Below are positions 14,001 through 27,309 of a stretch of DNA of 64,000 nucleotides, in pieces. The translations under genes and the position numbers were made by a program. Under the pieces are notes generated by a model that was not told where the DNA came from, ran no database searches, and worked only from the letters and a program-made list of their open reading frames with translations. Position 1 is the first letter of the stretch, and every line of letters begins with the position of its first letter. The stretch spans positions 558,001 through 622,000 of the forward strand of contig NZ_CP051480.1 of the NCBI RefSeq assembly GCF_012934885.1, written 5' to 3'. This stretch comes from Mycoplasma phocoeninasale (lineage in GTDB: Bacteria > Bacillota_I > Bacilli_A > Mycoplasmatales > Metamycoplasmataceae).

Positions 14001-17000
14001 ATTTCTTTTTGTCCTTGATAGTCAGGATGTGAATTCTTAGCTTTAATGATGACTTTATTGCCACTAATCACTAATTCAAGATGTTCAAAATCAAGAGTTG
14101 GATGTTTTGTTTTAAGAACTCTTTTAATATTTGCTTCATCAAGATTATTAACTTTATCAAAGCTTGAACTAGTAATTAGCTCAGAGATTTGCTTTTTAAC
14201 CTCAATGCTAATTTCTTTTTGTCCTTGATAGTCAGGATGTGAATTCTTAGCTTTAATGATGACTTTATTGCCACTAATCACTAATTCAAGATGTTCAAAA
14301 TCAAGAGTTGGATGTTTTGTTTTAAGAACTCTTTTAATATTTGCTTCATCAAGATTATTAACTTTATCAAAGCTTGAACTAGTAATTAGCTCAGAGATTT
14401 GCTTTTTAACCTCAATGCTAATTTCTTTTTGTCCTTGATAGTCAGGATGTGAATTCTTAGCTTTAATGATGACTTTATTGCCACTAATCACTAATTCAAG
14501 ATGTTCAAAATCAAGAGTTGGATGTTTTATTTTAAGAACTCTTTTAATATTTGCTTCATCAAGATTATTGACTTTATCAAAGCTTGAACTAGTAATTAGC
14601 TCAGAGACTTGCTTTTTAACCTCAATGCTAATTTCTTTTTGTCCTTGATAGTCAGGATGTGAATCTCTAGCTTTAATGATCACTTTATTTCCTGAAATTT
14701 CAATATCAAGGTGAGCAAAATCAATCTCAGAATACTTTTCTCTAATAACTCTCTTAATTTCTTCAACATCTATTTTTGCTACTTTATTGAATTTTGGACT
14801 AGTAATTAACTCAGATAATGGTCTTTTAGCCGCGATTGCAATTTCTTTTTGTCCTTGATAGTCAGGATGTGAATTCTTAGCTTTAATGATGACTTTATTG
14901 CCACTAATCACTAATTCAAGATGTTCAAAATCAAGAGTTGGATGTTTTATTTTAAGAACTCTTTTAATATTTGCTTCATCAAGATTATTGACTTTATCAA
15001 AGCTTGAACTAGTAATTAGCTCAGAGACTTGCTTTTTAACCTCAATGCTAATTTCTTTTTGTCCTTGATAGTCAGGATGTGAATCTCTAGCTTTAATGAT
15101 CACTTTATTTCCTGAAATTTCAATATCAAGGTGAGCAAAATCAATCTCAGAATACTTTTCTCTAATAACTCTCTTAATTTCTTCAACATCTATTTTTGCT
15201 ACTTTATTGAATTTTGGACTAGTAATTAACTCAGATAATGGTCTTTTAGCCGCGATTGCAATTTCTTTTTGTCCTTGATAGTCAGGATGTGAATTCTTAG
15301 CTTTAATGATGACTTTATTGCCACTAATCACTAATTCAAGATGTTCAAAATCAAGAGTTGGATGTTTTATTTTAAGAACTCTTTTAATATTTGCTTCATC
15401 AAGATTATTAACTTTATCAAAGCTTGAACTAGTAATTAGCTCAGAGATTTGCTTTTTAACCTCAATGCTAATTTCTTTTTGTCCTTGATAGTCACGATAA
15501 GAGTCTTTAGCTTTAATGATGACTTTATTGTCATTAATAACTAAATCTAGATGATCAAAATCAAGATTTGAATGTTTTATTTTAAGAACTCTTTTAATAT
15601 TTTCCTCATCAAGATTATTGACTTTATCAAAGCTTGAACTAGTAATTAGCTCAGATAATGGTCTTTTGATTTCATACCTTATCTCAAATGTACAATCTTC
15701 ATAATCGTCATTATTATTAAAATTTAAAATAATCTTTTTGTTATTTGGCTGATGCTCATATTGGTAGTTGATTTTGTCAACGCTTAATTGATTTAAAACA
15801 AATTTTTTTGTTATTTCTTCCAAATTGTTTACTTGGTTATCCAATAATTTTCCTAAATAATCATTTTTTATAGAATTTCTTATTTCTCGTTTAAATTCTA
15901 CAGTTAAATTTAACTCTCCTCTATATTTTCACTTGCCAGTATCTGAAGGAGTAATTACTATTTTCATTCATTCTTTACTGAATTTACTAAATCTAAATTT
16001 AAAATCATTTCAATTAATATGCTTATTGTTATTTTTAACAAATTCAACGATTTCATAATAGTTATCTTCACTAAAATATGGAATTTTTGAGTGTTTTTTA
16101 TCATTTTTTATATTTAATTTATTAATATCTTTTGTTAATCCTTTAGGATATTTTTCAAATGTTATAAGAGTTCCATCACAAAATTCATCGTAATTTTTAA
16201 CGCTATCTACTTTTCAATTTGAAAGATTTGCGTCAAATATTTTGGCATTTTTAAACATTTTTGTCATGTTTTCAACATTGGAGGTGTTCCATCTGCTAAT
16301 GTCTAAATTGAAAGATTCTGCCCCTTCAAACATTGAAGACATATTTTTAATATTATTTTCATATTTAAGGGCATCAAATGGACTTCTGCCATAATTATTA
16401 AATTTCTTAGCATTTTTAAACATTGAAGACATATTTCTAACATTAGAAATGTCTCACATTGATATGTCGCGATTAAATTCTACTGCTCCCTCAAACATTG
16501 ATGACATATCTCTAACATTTTTAAATGTATGGGATGTATCCCTAAGATTAAAATCCTGAAATGACCGTCACTTATTAAATTTCTTAGCATTTTTAAACAT
16601 TGATGACATATTTATAACATTCGAAAAATTTCATAAGTATACATCATCATTAAATTCTTCTGCTTCTTCGAACATTGATGACATATTCGTCACATTACTT
16701 ACATCTCATGAATAAACATAATTGTTAAATTTCTTTGCCCCCTTAAACATTGATGACATATTATTGACATTTGATGTATTCCAATAATATAAACTTCTAT
16801 TAAATTCTCTTGCACCTTCAAACATTTTTGACATCGTTGTAACATTTGATGTTATTCAATTGCCAATACTATCATTAAATGATACCGCATCCTTAAACAT
16901 AGAAGACATATTTCTTACCTTTGATACATCTCATGAATAAACATAATTATTAAATTTCTTTGCTCCCTCAAACATTGACGACATATCTCTAACATTTGAT

Positions 17001-17722
17001 GTATCTCAATAATATAAACTTTGATCAAAGTTTCAAGCATCCTTAAACATAGAAGACATTGTCATCGCACTTTCTGTTTTTCATGGGGTAATATCACCAT
17101 TAAAAAGAGTTGCCCCTTCAAACATAGAAGACATATCTATAACTTTTTTGACATTTCAAGTAGTTAATTTTTCATTAAATTTTATAGCATTTTTAAACAT
17201 ACAAGACATATTTATAACATCAGACACTTCTCAATGATCTATATATTCATTAAATCATACACAACCCTCAAAGGCATTTTCCATCGAAACAACAAAATCA
17301 CCTGAAATTGCTTGTCTTACAATGTTATTGCTAAAAGATTGATAAAAACTAACAACGTTTTCATCGAAAGGTTCAAGCACAACTAAAGGAACTTCAAATC
17401 TATTTGCTGGATTCTTGAAATACATAAAGCCAATACGTGTGCAAACAAGACCGTAATAATAATTTACATATTCACCTTTCTTGTGAAGTATTAATTCATA
17501 TCCCAAGCTTTTATATTTTGCCTTGATTTTAGCAATTTTGCTTTCCTTAGTAATTTTATTTGAATTAAGTATAATGTTATTTTCCTTGCTTAAATTAAAA
17601 TTGGTATTTGCCAATTTTGAGAAGTTTATTCCTGCATAAATTGGAATAATTGGAATCAAACATAATGAAGTCATAAATATTTTTCTTAATATTTTCTTTC
17701 TCATAGCACCTTTCTTTTTCAT
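11087..17722 (-). CDS. Giant DUF285/BspA-like surface protein with 20 tandem 70-aa repeats
   Basis: About 2211 aa with UGA as Trp. The ATG at 17722 has AAGGA five bases upstream. A signal peptide (about residues 1-33) precedes a block with [10 protein letters not shown] and SMENAFEGC, the counterpart of the Cys block in its paralogues. About twelve DUF285 units follow to about residue 515. A linker leads to about 20 tandem 70-aa domains, alternating [20 protein letters not shown] and [20 protein letters not shown] types, each closing with SHPDYQG. The C-terminus is a hydrophobic helix ([17 protein letters not shown]) plus a basic tail. It is the longest gene in the window. A surface adhesin or immune-variable role is inference. 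No clear terminator separates it from the next gene, so the two may be cotranscribed. Confidence 0.9.
11470..15680 (-). repeat. 210-bp tandem repeat array, 20 copies
   Basis: The marker GTCAGGATG recurs every 210 bp from 11501 to 15281, with a variant GTCACGATA at 15491, giving 20 units. Many copies are identical over most of their length. Two unit types alternate in an irregular order, as expected from unequal crossing-over in whole-unit steps that preserve the reading frame. Confidence 0.95.
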
Positions 17723-18420
17723 ATATTTCCTTATTATATTATTATAATAATATAATATAACATATTTATTAAATAATAAAAAATTAATTTAGGTTTTTAA
17801 AAATATTAAACATATAAATTTTATGCTGAAAGTTTCAACTATATAAAGTTAATTAGTTTGCATTTAATTTTTTAAAAAACAAGTCATATAAAAACCTAAT
17901 TTCAAAAAATATATAACAATGTTTAAAACTATGCAGTATATATTTATTAATTGGTGTTAAATCGCAGGAATTATTGATAGATAAATTATTTACCATATCT
18001 TCTTAATAGCACATTTAATATTGTGAAATTTTTGCGAATAAATTGTGTAAATATTTAACTACATAAAATAGATTTTTTGTTGTTAAATAATGATAAGACA
18101 ATTTGTTTTAATTAATAATTTTGATGCGAGATCATCTAACTGGAAAAAACATTTTTGAGCAAGAAGAATAAAATATGGTAAAATCAAAGCAGTAATTTTT
18201 GTGAATTAGTGACAAAATAGCAAAAACTTATTCATTTTTAATTATATGAATAATAATTATTTACAACATTTATTTCAATCTAGGTAGTACTACTATTTCA
18301 TACCTACACTTAATTAGTGTTTTTTGGCTTAATTTAATTATATTAGTATTTAAATACTAATTTTTAGTCAAAGTAAGATAAGCTAATTTTCAAAAATTCA
18401 TAAACGAAGGGAATAAATTT
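17723..18420. other. Divergent intergenic region
   Basis: About 700 bp of very AT-rich DNA lies between two divergently transcribed surface-protein genes. It must hold both promoters. I see no ORF with coding character and no RNA gene. Confidence 0.5.
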
Positions 18421-21400
18421 ATGAAAAAAAATATTAAAACTTGGCTCCTAGCAATGACTTCGATAGCTCCCATATCAATGATATCAGTTGCTTGCACATC
18501 CAAAAATGTGCAGCCAAATAAAGATGATAAAAATAAATTGTCTAATAAAGATAAAAATGTTGATAATAAATCAAAAATAAATGACAGAAATATAAATAGT
18601 AAATTTTTAGAAGAAAATATTAATGTTTTAGCATTAGGTGATTCAATTACTGCGGGTTTTAACGGTGAATATAGTTTCGAACTTCCAGGAAATTTTAATT
18701 CAGAAAAAGATAAGGATGTAAGCGGTTTATCATATCCTTCATTTCTTGTGGAATTACTACAAAGAACGAAACCTAACTTTGTAAAAAATTATGATAACTA
18801 TGCATTATCGGGATCAAAAATTATAGATTGACTTTATTTACTAGAAGAGCCTAGCTTTGACTATGATATTCAAAAGAAAAAAACACCTTTTAAATTTTTA
18901 TTAAATTTAGATCAAGATGCTAAAAATCCATTTAGAAATCGTATTCGTAATCAATTTGGAGGTTTCGAAAAATCAAATTTAAAAAATTTAAATACTAAGA
19001 TAAAAGAAGCAGATTTTATTACATTGTCAATTGGAGCGAATGATATATTTGAAAATATTGATCTTAATTTACTTCGAAAAGTTGCACAAAATCCAATTAA
19101 TGAAAACGTTAATTTATTTAAGAATTCATTATTAAAAATTTATAATGATAATATTAAAAATTTTGATATTTTACTAAAAAGAATTAAATTACTAAATCCA
19201 AAAGCACAAATTGTTGTTGTGGGATATCCATTTATCTTCTTAAGAGCAAAGCCATTGCTTGATGAACTATTTAATGAAAGTAATTTAAGATTTGAGGTTT
19301 TTGAGAAATTAAATGAAATTAATAAGACAGTAGCCAAAAGTAATGACGTTGTTTATGTTGAAACTTATGATGAAAAATATTGAGTTGATAATGCTAAGAA
19401 ATTAACACGTTCAATTTTTGATATTCATCCAACTGAAGAAGGCTATAAAAAAATGGCAATTGAATTATTTAGAAAATTAGCATTTAACTATACAAGCCCA
19501 CGTGAGATTAATGTCAATCAAAACCAAAGGTATGTTGAAAAAGATGAAGAAACCATTCACAAAATTTTTGATACTGGTCTGACTAATTATCGACTTAGAG
19601 AAATTATTGCTAACTTCGAAAGTAAAAAAACCATGTATCAACTAAAAATTGAAAATCAAAAAAATGAACTTTTCTCAATTGATAGAAATATTATCAAAAA
19701 CCTAATTCTTTCAAATGATGCACTATTTGGTTCGATACTTTCAAAGGTTTTTGCCAAGGAGAAAAGATTTAGTAAATTTTTTGAAAATCCGCAATTTAAA
19801 GAAAAAATTATTTCAGCAATTCTTAGAGCAGATTTAATTGATAAAATTGATCTAGAAATTCAAAAATATTTTGATGAAACTAATCTGCCAATAAATAAAC
19901 AGAATTTAACCAATGTATTTGTAGATATTTTATTTAATAAAAATATTATTCTTGATGCTTTTAAAGAATTTATTAAGACTGATTTTGATGATTTAGAAAA
20001 AGTAACTTTGGCTGAGCTTATTACTAGCATTGCGGCTAGAGTTGATTTAATTGATCCTAGACTTGCGACAATTAAGGAAAACAAGAATATTACCGATTTT
20101 ATCGAAAACACCGTGCTAGAAGTGCTAAATAACAAAAATGACTATCTAAAAGCTAATAGCTTCCTTGACATCTTGAAGACCTATTTTAAAAACAATCCAA
20201 ATATTAGTTTTAGACCATTAATTAAAGGTTTAATATCAAATGAGTATATCTTTGATAAATTATTTGAACAATTAGAAAAAGTGGTTCCAGGTATTACTGG
20301 CTCGAAAAAATTCGTTAAGAGAGTCTTTGAAAGTTTACCTGACTTCAGAATTTTTCACAAGCTAGAAACTCATTTAATTAACAAAATTACTAGTGGAAAG
20401 TTTAGTTTAGACTTTAACATTTTTTCAGATTTAGAAATTAGTAGACAAGATCTTTTCTATTTAGTAAAAGATTTTGTTAGCTTAATTGAAGATAATCATG
20501 TGAAAAGAGATCTAAGACAACTAATTAATACAATATTAGTCGGTTTCTTCTCGGAGTATGGTGTGGTGATTGATGACCCAAGCCTTATTTCATTTAAAAA
20601 CTCATTAATTAACGATTTCGTTGATAGAATTGATGAATATGAAAAAGAGCTGCTATTGACATTTAATAATGAGAGCAATAATAAATTGTCAAATAGTCTA
20701 AAAGTGCTGTTTAAAGTCTATTTACAAGGTTATGAAAATGAAAGAATTGCTCGTGACTTCATTAGTGATGTAAGTAAAGACATTGCTAAAAATGACAAAT
20801 TAATGGATATTGTTGTTGAAGGTATTCAAAAAGCTCTAAAACTAGAAAACTTCGAACCTTCATCTGACAATTTAAAAATTAAAAATTTAGTTAGAAGTGT
20901 TTTGGGTAATGTTGGAGATACTACATTGTTCAAAAACACATTAGACGATATTCTGAGTCAACTAAAAGTGGGAAAGATTAATTTTGGTTCAATTTCTGAA
21001 GTTGCAACTAGCATTAACTTCTCAATACTTGTAAAAGAACTTACTAACATTCCTAACCTACTAAATCTTTTCGAAGGTAACAAAATTAAATCAGAGCATG
21101 TCGTTGAATTTCTAAACTTAATTACGGAAAAATCACCATTGACTAAAATTGAAAATCTAAGTGCTGAAAAAAATCCACTATTTTATTCTCTAAATAACCT
21201 AGATAAATTTCACATTAACTCTTCATTTACCACTGATGTGAAACTAATCTTTAATATCTCACTATTTTCAAAATTAAAAGTATTTATTAAACCAGTAATA
21301 GATAAAATTGCTAACAACGAAAATGTTGAGCAAAACAAAAAATTCTTATATCGTTTGAGTGCAATTATTTTATACTCAGCTTACGAAGGATATTTCAAAA

Positions 21401-21693
21401 ATTCACCTGGTATTGTTAGAAACTTATTCTTCTACTACACTTACAGCTGGCCTATTCCAACAGTTGCGTCACTAATTTTCAGTGCTTATGATGGCCAAAA
21501 CAATGAAGCACTTGTTAAGGAAATTTTAGGAAATATATATGCTAAGATCGAACGTAATAATCGAGATTCAGAAACTAATATCTCACAAAACGATCTTGCT
21601 AAGATAATTTACTATAATAATGAAAAAAATGAAGATGGCACTCTATGAAGAGAAAAGCTATTTCAATTCATTAAAAAAGGAAAAGCAGAATAG
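18421..21693 (+). CDS. SGNH/GDSL-type hydrolase lipoprotein, long form
   Basis: 1090 aa with UGA as Trp. The ATG follows AAGGGA. The signal peptide ends in a lipobox with Cys25 (ISVAC), so the protein is predicted to be a lipid-anchored surface enzyme. SGNH landmarks are present: ALGDSITAG with the nucleophile at about Ser75, GAND at about 205-208, and FDIHPTEEG at about 333-341 supplying the Asp-x-x-His pair. Family enzymes hydrolyse ester bonds of lipids or carbohydrates; the substrate here is unknown. After the catalytic domain come about 700 residues rich in Ile, Asn, Lys and Leu with no recognised domain, probably helical. It faces a shorter paralogue at 21782-23887 tail to tail. Confidence 0.88.
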
Positions 21694-21729
21694 CGCTAAA
21701 AAAGGATATCAATACTAGCTTAAATAAAA

Positions 21730-21763
21730 AAAATAGGCATAAATGAATGTGCCTATTTTTTAT
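21730..21763. terminator. Bidirectional terminator between the SGNH paralogues
   Basis: AAAATAGGCA pairs with TGCCTATTTT around a 10-nt loop, with T runs on the plus side and A runs (U in the other direction) on the minus side. It sits between convergent genes. Confidence 0.8.
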
Positions 21764-21781
21764 CATTTTTACTATTATGAA

Positions 21782-23887
21782 TTAGCTAGTTTTGGGTTGC
21801 AATTTATTACTCTTACTTAAGATATTACTAATAATGCCATATACACCATCAAAATCTTTTTTAATTGGATCAGAATCTGGGATTTTATTAATTTCGCTTA
21901 GTAAGGTAAGAAAATCTAATCCTTCAATATTTATGTCGCTGAAGTCTTTAAGTGAAGGCTCACTAAAATTAATTTGTTTACTTATTAATTTATTAATGAT
22001 ATATTTTTGAAATTTATCAAAAATGCTGAATCTTGTGATATTTGTAATGATAGCTTTTATTACTTTTTTGTTTTCTTTCAGGACGGGGTATCTAGACTCA
22101 ATTTGTTCAAAGATTTTTTCAAGTATGAAATCATTGCTTAAAATACTTTTAACTAATTCTTTAAAATCTATATTGGGATGATTTTTTAAATAAATACTTA
22201 TTAAGTCTGCAAAATCATTAGCATTACCGTATAGTTGCTTATTATTCAAAACATCTAGAATTGTATCTTCAATAAATCTTAGAATTACTGAATTATTTTT
22301 AAGTGATGATAATTGTGGATTAATTAAATCGATTTTGTTTAATAGCATTGCAATTCCTTTAGAAATTGCGACTTTTTCTTCAGTGTTAAAGTCAATGCTA
22401 ATAAATTCCTTTGCAAGAATAAAGATTAGCTCTTGATTTAAAAAGAAGGTAATTAAGTTAGTCTTATTAATTGGTAGATTGGTTTGATCAAAGTATTTAT
22501 GAAGATTAATTACAGTTTTATCAATTAATTTAGACTTCTGAATTGCTGAGATGATTTTATCAATAAAACTATCTTGATTAAATAAGTTTTTCAAATTTTG
22601 ATTATCAGCAAAGAATTTTCCTAAATTTGCTTTGATGGCCGCTTTGTTAGCTGCTATTCAATTGTTAATAATGTTGCTTTGAATTGAAAATAGCTCATCC
22701 TTCTTGCTATTAATTTCGGCCTGATATGATGTTTTTTCACTTTCGAATCTTTCAACTATTTTTTTTAGTTCCTCGTTAGTTTTGTTAGTTTCAAATATCT
22801 TATGAATGCTAACCTTATCTTTTTCAGAATATTTTTGATTTTGATTAACATTAATTTCTTGCGGATCTTTATAGTTAAATGCTAGTTTTCTTAATAACTC
22901 CATAGCAATTTTTTTATAGCCTTCTTCAGTTGGATGAATATCAAAAATTGAATGAGCCAAACTCTTAGCATTGTCAAGTCAATATTTTTCATCATATGTT
23001 TCAACATATATAACTTTATTATCTTTAGCTACTTTTTTGGCAATGTCATTTAGCTTTTCAAAAACTTTAAAGGGAATATCTGTCCCTCTAAATAATTCAT
23101 CAATAAATGGTTTTGCTCTTAGTAGAATAAATGGGTAGCCAACTATGCTGACTCTGGCATTTTTATTTAGTGTTTTAATTCTCTTAATAAGCATATCAAA
23201 ATTAGTTTCAATATTTTGGAATGTTTGGATTAATGATGAATTAAATTCATTAACATTTTCTTCACTTGGGTTTTGAAAAATTTTTTGAATTAAAGTAAAA
23301 TTCAAATTTTTAAATAAATCATTGGCTCCGGCTGAAAGAGTAATAAAATGAGCGTTTTTAACTTGACTAATAAGATTGCCTAAGCTATTTGGGCTAAAAT
23401 CCCCAAATTGTTTTTTAATCCGATCTTTAAATGGATTTTTATCTTCCTTATCAATATTTTTTAAGAATTTGAAAACTGAACCTTTAACGTTAGGATCATA
23501 GTTAAAATTTGGGGTTTGCAATAAATATAATCAATCAGTAATTTTTGAACTTGATAGCGCAAAATTTTCATAGTGTTTTACAAAATTAGGTTTTATTTTT
23601 TGCAGTAAATCAACAAAAAAAGATGGATATGACAAACCTTTAACCTTTGCTCCTTCTGAGTTTTCAAAATTTCCAGGAAGTTCAAAACTATATTCGCTAT
23701 TAAAACCAGCAGTAATTGAATCTCCCAAAGCAACAATATTAAGATTCTTGTTTAGAAAACCATTACTATCAATAGCACTGTCAAATGTTTTATTATTAGC
23801 CTTTGCTGTTGTACATGAAGCTGCCACTATGGACATAGGTACTATTGATGTTAAGGCTAAGAAACCAATTTTAATAATTTTTTTCAT
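21782..23887 (-). CDS. SGNH/GDSL-type hydrolase lipoprotein, short form
   Basis: 701 aa with UGA as Trp. The ATG is preceded by AAAGGAAT. The lipobox is VAASC with Cys25. Catalytic landmarks match the paralogue: ALGDSITAG at about 53-61, GAND, and FDIHPTEEG. The two proteins align through the SGNH domain and the start of the helical region (FDQTNLPINK versus FDETNLPINK), but this one ends about 390 residues earlier at a clean TAA. It could be a natural shorter form or an old truncation; the remaining frame is intact. It probably shares the enzymatic role and surface location of the long form. Confidence 0.86.
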
Positions 23888-25495
23888 AATAATATATTCC
23901 TTTCATTTAAAGCATATTTTAATATGAATATGGCATATTAAATTTTTTAGCTTTAATATTTTTATTTTAAAAAATAATGTATTTTTTCAACCATAAATTC
24001 CTTTTGGATTTTAAATAGCTAAAAATCATATTTATATTTTTCTAAAAACATTATCACAATATTATTTATTTTTATATTTTTTTTAAAAATATCTAATTTT
24101 TTTGCGCTTATAAAATTAAAAACAGCAATAGTTTTGTTGCATATTTATTTTAATTGAATTATTTTTGATATCAATTTTATATTGTATTTTTTTAAAAAAT
24201 TATCTTCGAAATGAATTAATCTCAAGTATGACCATTCTATTATTGATTGCTAAGCATGAGTTTAGTTTGAGCGGAAGGAAATGTGGTGATACTGATAAAA
24301 GAATGATAAAAGATGATTTTAAATCAATTATAGTGATAAAGCTAAAATTGTAAAAGTTGTTCAAGCATTTGAAGTTACTATCGGCAGCGATACACAGTTG
24401 CTAGTCTAGTCTTATAATAGAATTTGCTACTAAAGATGGTACAAATTGTAAATTTATTATTGTAGTTATTAAATCGATTAAGACTCAATAAATGAAGGAA
24501 AATAGTCAAAAAGCAATGATTTCAAAATTTAAATAACATTACTGTCTAAAAAACACATAAACATAAATTCGTAAAAACAATTTTCTTGTACCATGAAATT
24601 TTGTCTGATAAAAAGCATTTTTGCTATATACAAAAAAGTTGTTAGGGCTAAAGGATTTGGTCTAAAAAAGGCAATCATAATTTAATATTTTGCTTGTAAA
24701 ATTGATATATAAAAAATATAAAAAAATATACCAAATAGCACATTATACTGTTCATAAATTAAAACAAGAACAATTGGATACTATATAAAACTTTATCAAA
24801 ATATTAATTTGAGCAAATGGCCAAATTCCATTAATTCAGTGAAATAAATTCTTTCTGAAAATCTAACAAAAAAGCTGCACAATTATTAGATATTGGAGGT
24901 TATACTTTCATTATGGAAGACGTTAAAATTGAAAATAAAAGTCAAATATTAAGCTTTTTGATTTTTATGCAAAATTACTATTAATTAGTTAAATTTTGAA
25001 GAAAACATAATTTACAGATAAGTTAGCTTTTTAATCTCTAATTAATAAGAAAAAATAAGTTCAAGATCACGTGATAAAAGTTCAAATATTCGAACTAAAT
25101 TAAATAATACAACATTAAACTATAAAATCATGTACTTAAAGACATTAAAATTTTAATAAAGAAGCTATTGTAATGTCAAATACATTTACGCGAGTTTCAC
25201 ATAAAACAATTTTTTAATTAAAAGATGTCAAAAAAAAGTTTTATTTGATCTTTTCGTAATAAATTCAGGATTATCAAATCAAGAATTTAAAGCTTATAAT
25301 TAAAATATAAATTATCAACTTCAAAATGAAAATATTATTAATTTTTGAACGGTTTTTGATTTTGAAATTAATTTTAGTGGGGCCATAAAATTTATAAACA
25401 ATTAATATTTATAATAAAAAATCAACTTCTACAACTAGTTTTATATTGTAACAGTTGTTCGAACTTGATTTTTTTAATTTTATAATAGCTGAAAC
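23888..25495. other. 1.6-kb gene-poor, probably decayed region
   Basis: All frames are interrupted by TAA or TAG at short intervals. A 24-codon frame at about 24914 has GGAGGT 12 nt upstream but nothing else to support it. Some stretches retain coding-like composition, so I read it as eroded gene remnants, which I cannot identify. Confidence 0.45.
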
Positions 25496-27229
25496 TTATT
25501 TTGTCGTTTTCATCATTTTTAGTTTATTAGCTATACTTTCTTTAACTTCTTTTAATTTCTTAAATGTATCGGCTTTTTCTAATATAGATTTATATTCATT
25601 ATAATCAACTTTTTTCAAAGTAGACAAGGCAATTATAGCATTTTGCAAATTAATTTTTTCAATAGCAAAATGACTCATAATTTTACTTGTATCACCATTA
25701 CTATTTATTAATTGCAGAAATTCTTCATATTTTTTTGGCTCAGAATTTTCCAATCCTTCTATTACATCCAAAAGATTCGATTTTGTTCTAAGGGTATTAA
25801 TTTTATTTCTAAGATCTTCTACCTTATCAAATGTTAAATGTTTGTTTATTTCGTTTTTTATCAGTTCCTTTTCCAATATTTTATCGTCTATTGTGTTTAC
25901 TAATCCTAATAATTCTTCTTTAAGAACTACAAAAACATTTTCGAACTCTTGTTTGTTGCTTTCTGCCGCAACTTTGTCTTTCATGTTAAACTGGATTTTT
26001 TTATAAATTGCTTCAGATCTATATAAATTATCTTGAGTTACCAAGAAAAATTTAACGTATAAATAATCATTTTTTGAAGAAAGTGAATAATATTGAGAAT
26101 TCTTACTGTCAATTTTGAAATTATTTTTTTCGTTATTTTCTAATGTAATTTTACTAAAGTCTAGTGAGCGATTATTATTAGTAATTGCTTCAGAATACTT
26201 AAATGTAACTTTTTCAATATCGGTTTGGTATTCTTTTGACTTATTTTCTAAATTATTAAATTCTGAATCTGCAATTTTCATTATAACTACTACATTATTT
26301 TTTGAAAGTATTAGTTTTAGATATTTGGTAAATGTTTTGTTCCCGTCTTTGGCTACTAATTTAGCGATTACTTCATTTCCTTTTGTAATGAATTTAGATT
26401 TTGATGTTTCAAGTGTAAAAGTATTATCAGATAATTCAACATTGCTAAAGTCAAAATCAACGACATTTTTTAGAGAATTATCTTTGTAAGTAATTATTAT
26501 TTTTTCTCATTTTTGTTCTGGTGTCAATACTTCCGGTTCTTTAATTTGATCAAATTCTTCTTTTGTGGTCTTTGTGCCATTAGGATTTTCCTGTTCTAGT
26601 TGAAATTTAACGTAGAAGTCATACGATTTAGTTTCTTTTTTAAGAACTAATTTAGCTATAGCATATTTTTTAACTGAAGGAGGCAATGTTGAAGCTTCTA
26701 TTTTAATTTTTATTTGTGAATTTGCTTTATCAATTTGGAAGCCCTGATTTTTTTCTAATACAATATTATCTAGATTTAAAGAAGTTGCTTCAGTTGGTGT
26801 TCCATTATATTTGAAAATAGCTTCTCTTCTTAATTTTTGCTCCTCTGTTTCTTTTGGCTGTTGGTCGGCGCTTTTTTTTGTGAAACCGCTGATTTTAAAT
26901 TCTTTTGTGGCGCTTGTTTGTCCTTTGGTTGACTTAACAACTACAGTAAGTTCACCAGTTGTGTCATTTCCAGTAACAGATTCTACTGTAAAAGTAAAAC
27001 CAGCAACTGTTCCAACGGTAACTTCATTATTTTGAACAGTGCTTGCTAATTTATTTTTATTAGCTACAGTAACGGTGACGTTATTTAAACTGTCTTGAAC
27101 CTCTTTTAGCTCTGGATTATTAGGTTTTGGGTCCTCTTTTTTGGTTCCACCACATGATGCAGCAATCAATGGCAAGCTGATCACACTCGCGATTGACCCT
27201 GGAGATAGTATTTTTTTATAAAAATACAA
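25496..27229 (-). CDS. Lipoprotein cassette without ATG start (probable silent variant)
   Basis: The open frame gives up to 577 aa with UGA as Trp. It encodes the lipoprotein signature SIASVISLPLIAASCGG followed by KKEDPKPNNPEL, then a PF04200-like domain (Lipoprotein_17: NNVTVTVANKNKLAS to TKEFKISGF). Two or three YVKF-type domains and a Leu/Lys-rich C-terminal domain (VIEGLENSEPKKYEEF) follow. There is no in-frame ATG before the signal sequence; the only candidate is a TTG at 27229, with no Shine-Dalgarno. The first roughly 150 bp after the 35-bp box nearly match the complete gene at 32445. I infer a silent cassette that is expressed after recombination with that gene's 5' end. Direct weak expression from TTG cannot be excluded. 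Confidence 0.75.
27165..27199 (-). repeat. 35-bp recombination-box candidate, inverted copy 1
   Basis: On the minus strand it begins GGGTCAATCGCGAGTGTGAT and is identical over 35 bp to 32478-32512. It encodes part of the lipoprotein signal peptide. Upstream sequence (CTCCA before GGG) differs from the expression-site copy. Confidence 0.85.
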
Positions 27230-27309
27230 AATTTTATAAGATAAAAAAATATTAAGTGTTTTAAAGGTTTTATAAAAAAGTATTTTTTAATTTTAATAAT
27301 ATATAAAAA

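Noticed and set aside
11736-15488. Many identical 60-aa plus-strand ORFs every 210 or 420 bp, and 62-aa ones at 6679-9177
   Set aside because: They are antisense shadows of the minus-strand repeat arrays, repeating only because the coding repeats do.
6250-15680. CRISPR-like regular repeats
   Set aside because: The period is 210 bp with no short repeat/unique spacer pattern, and the repeats are in-frame protein domains.
18421-21693. Apparent stop codons breaking many genes into fragments
   Set aside because: All are UGA, and the frames continue with conserved sequence on both sides. UGA encodes Trp in this organism.
24165-24353. Possible 62-aa gene
   Set aside because: It has a non-standard start, no Shine-Dalgarno, no recognisable motif and lies in a stop-rich region.
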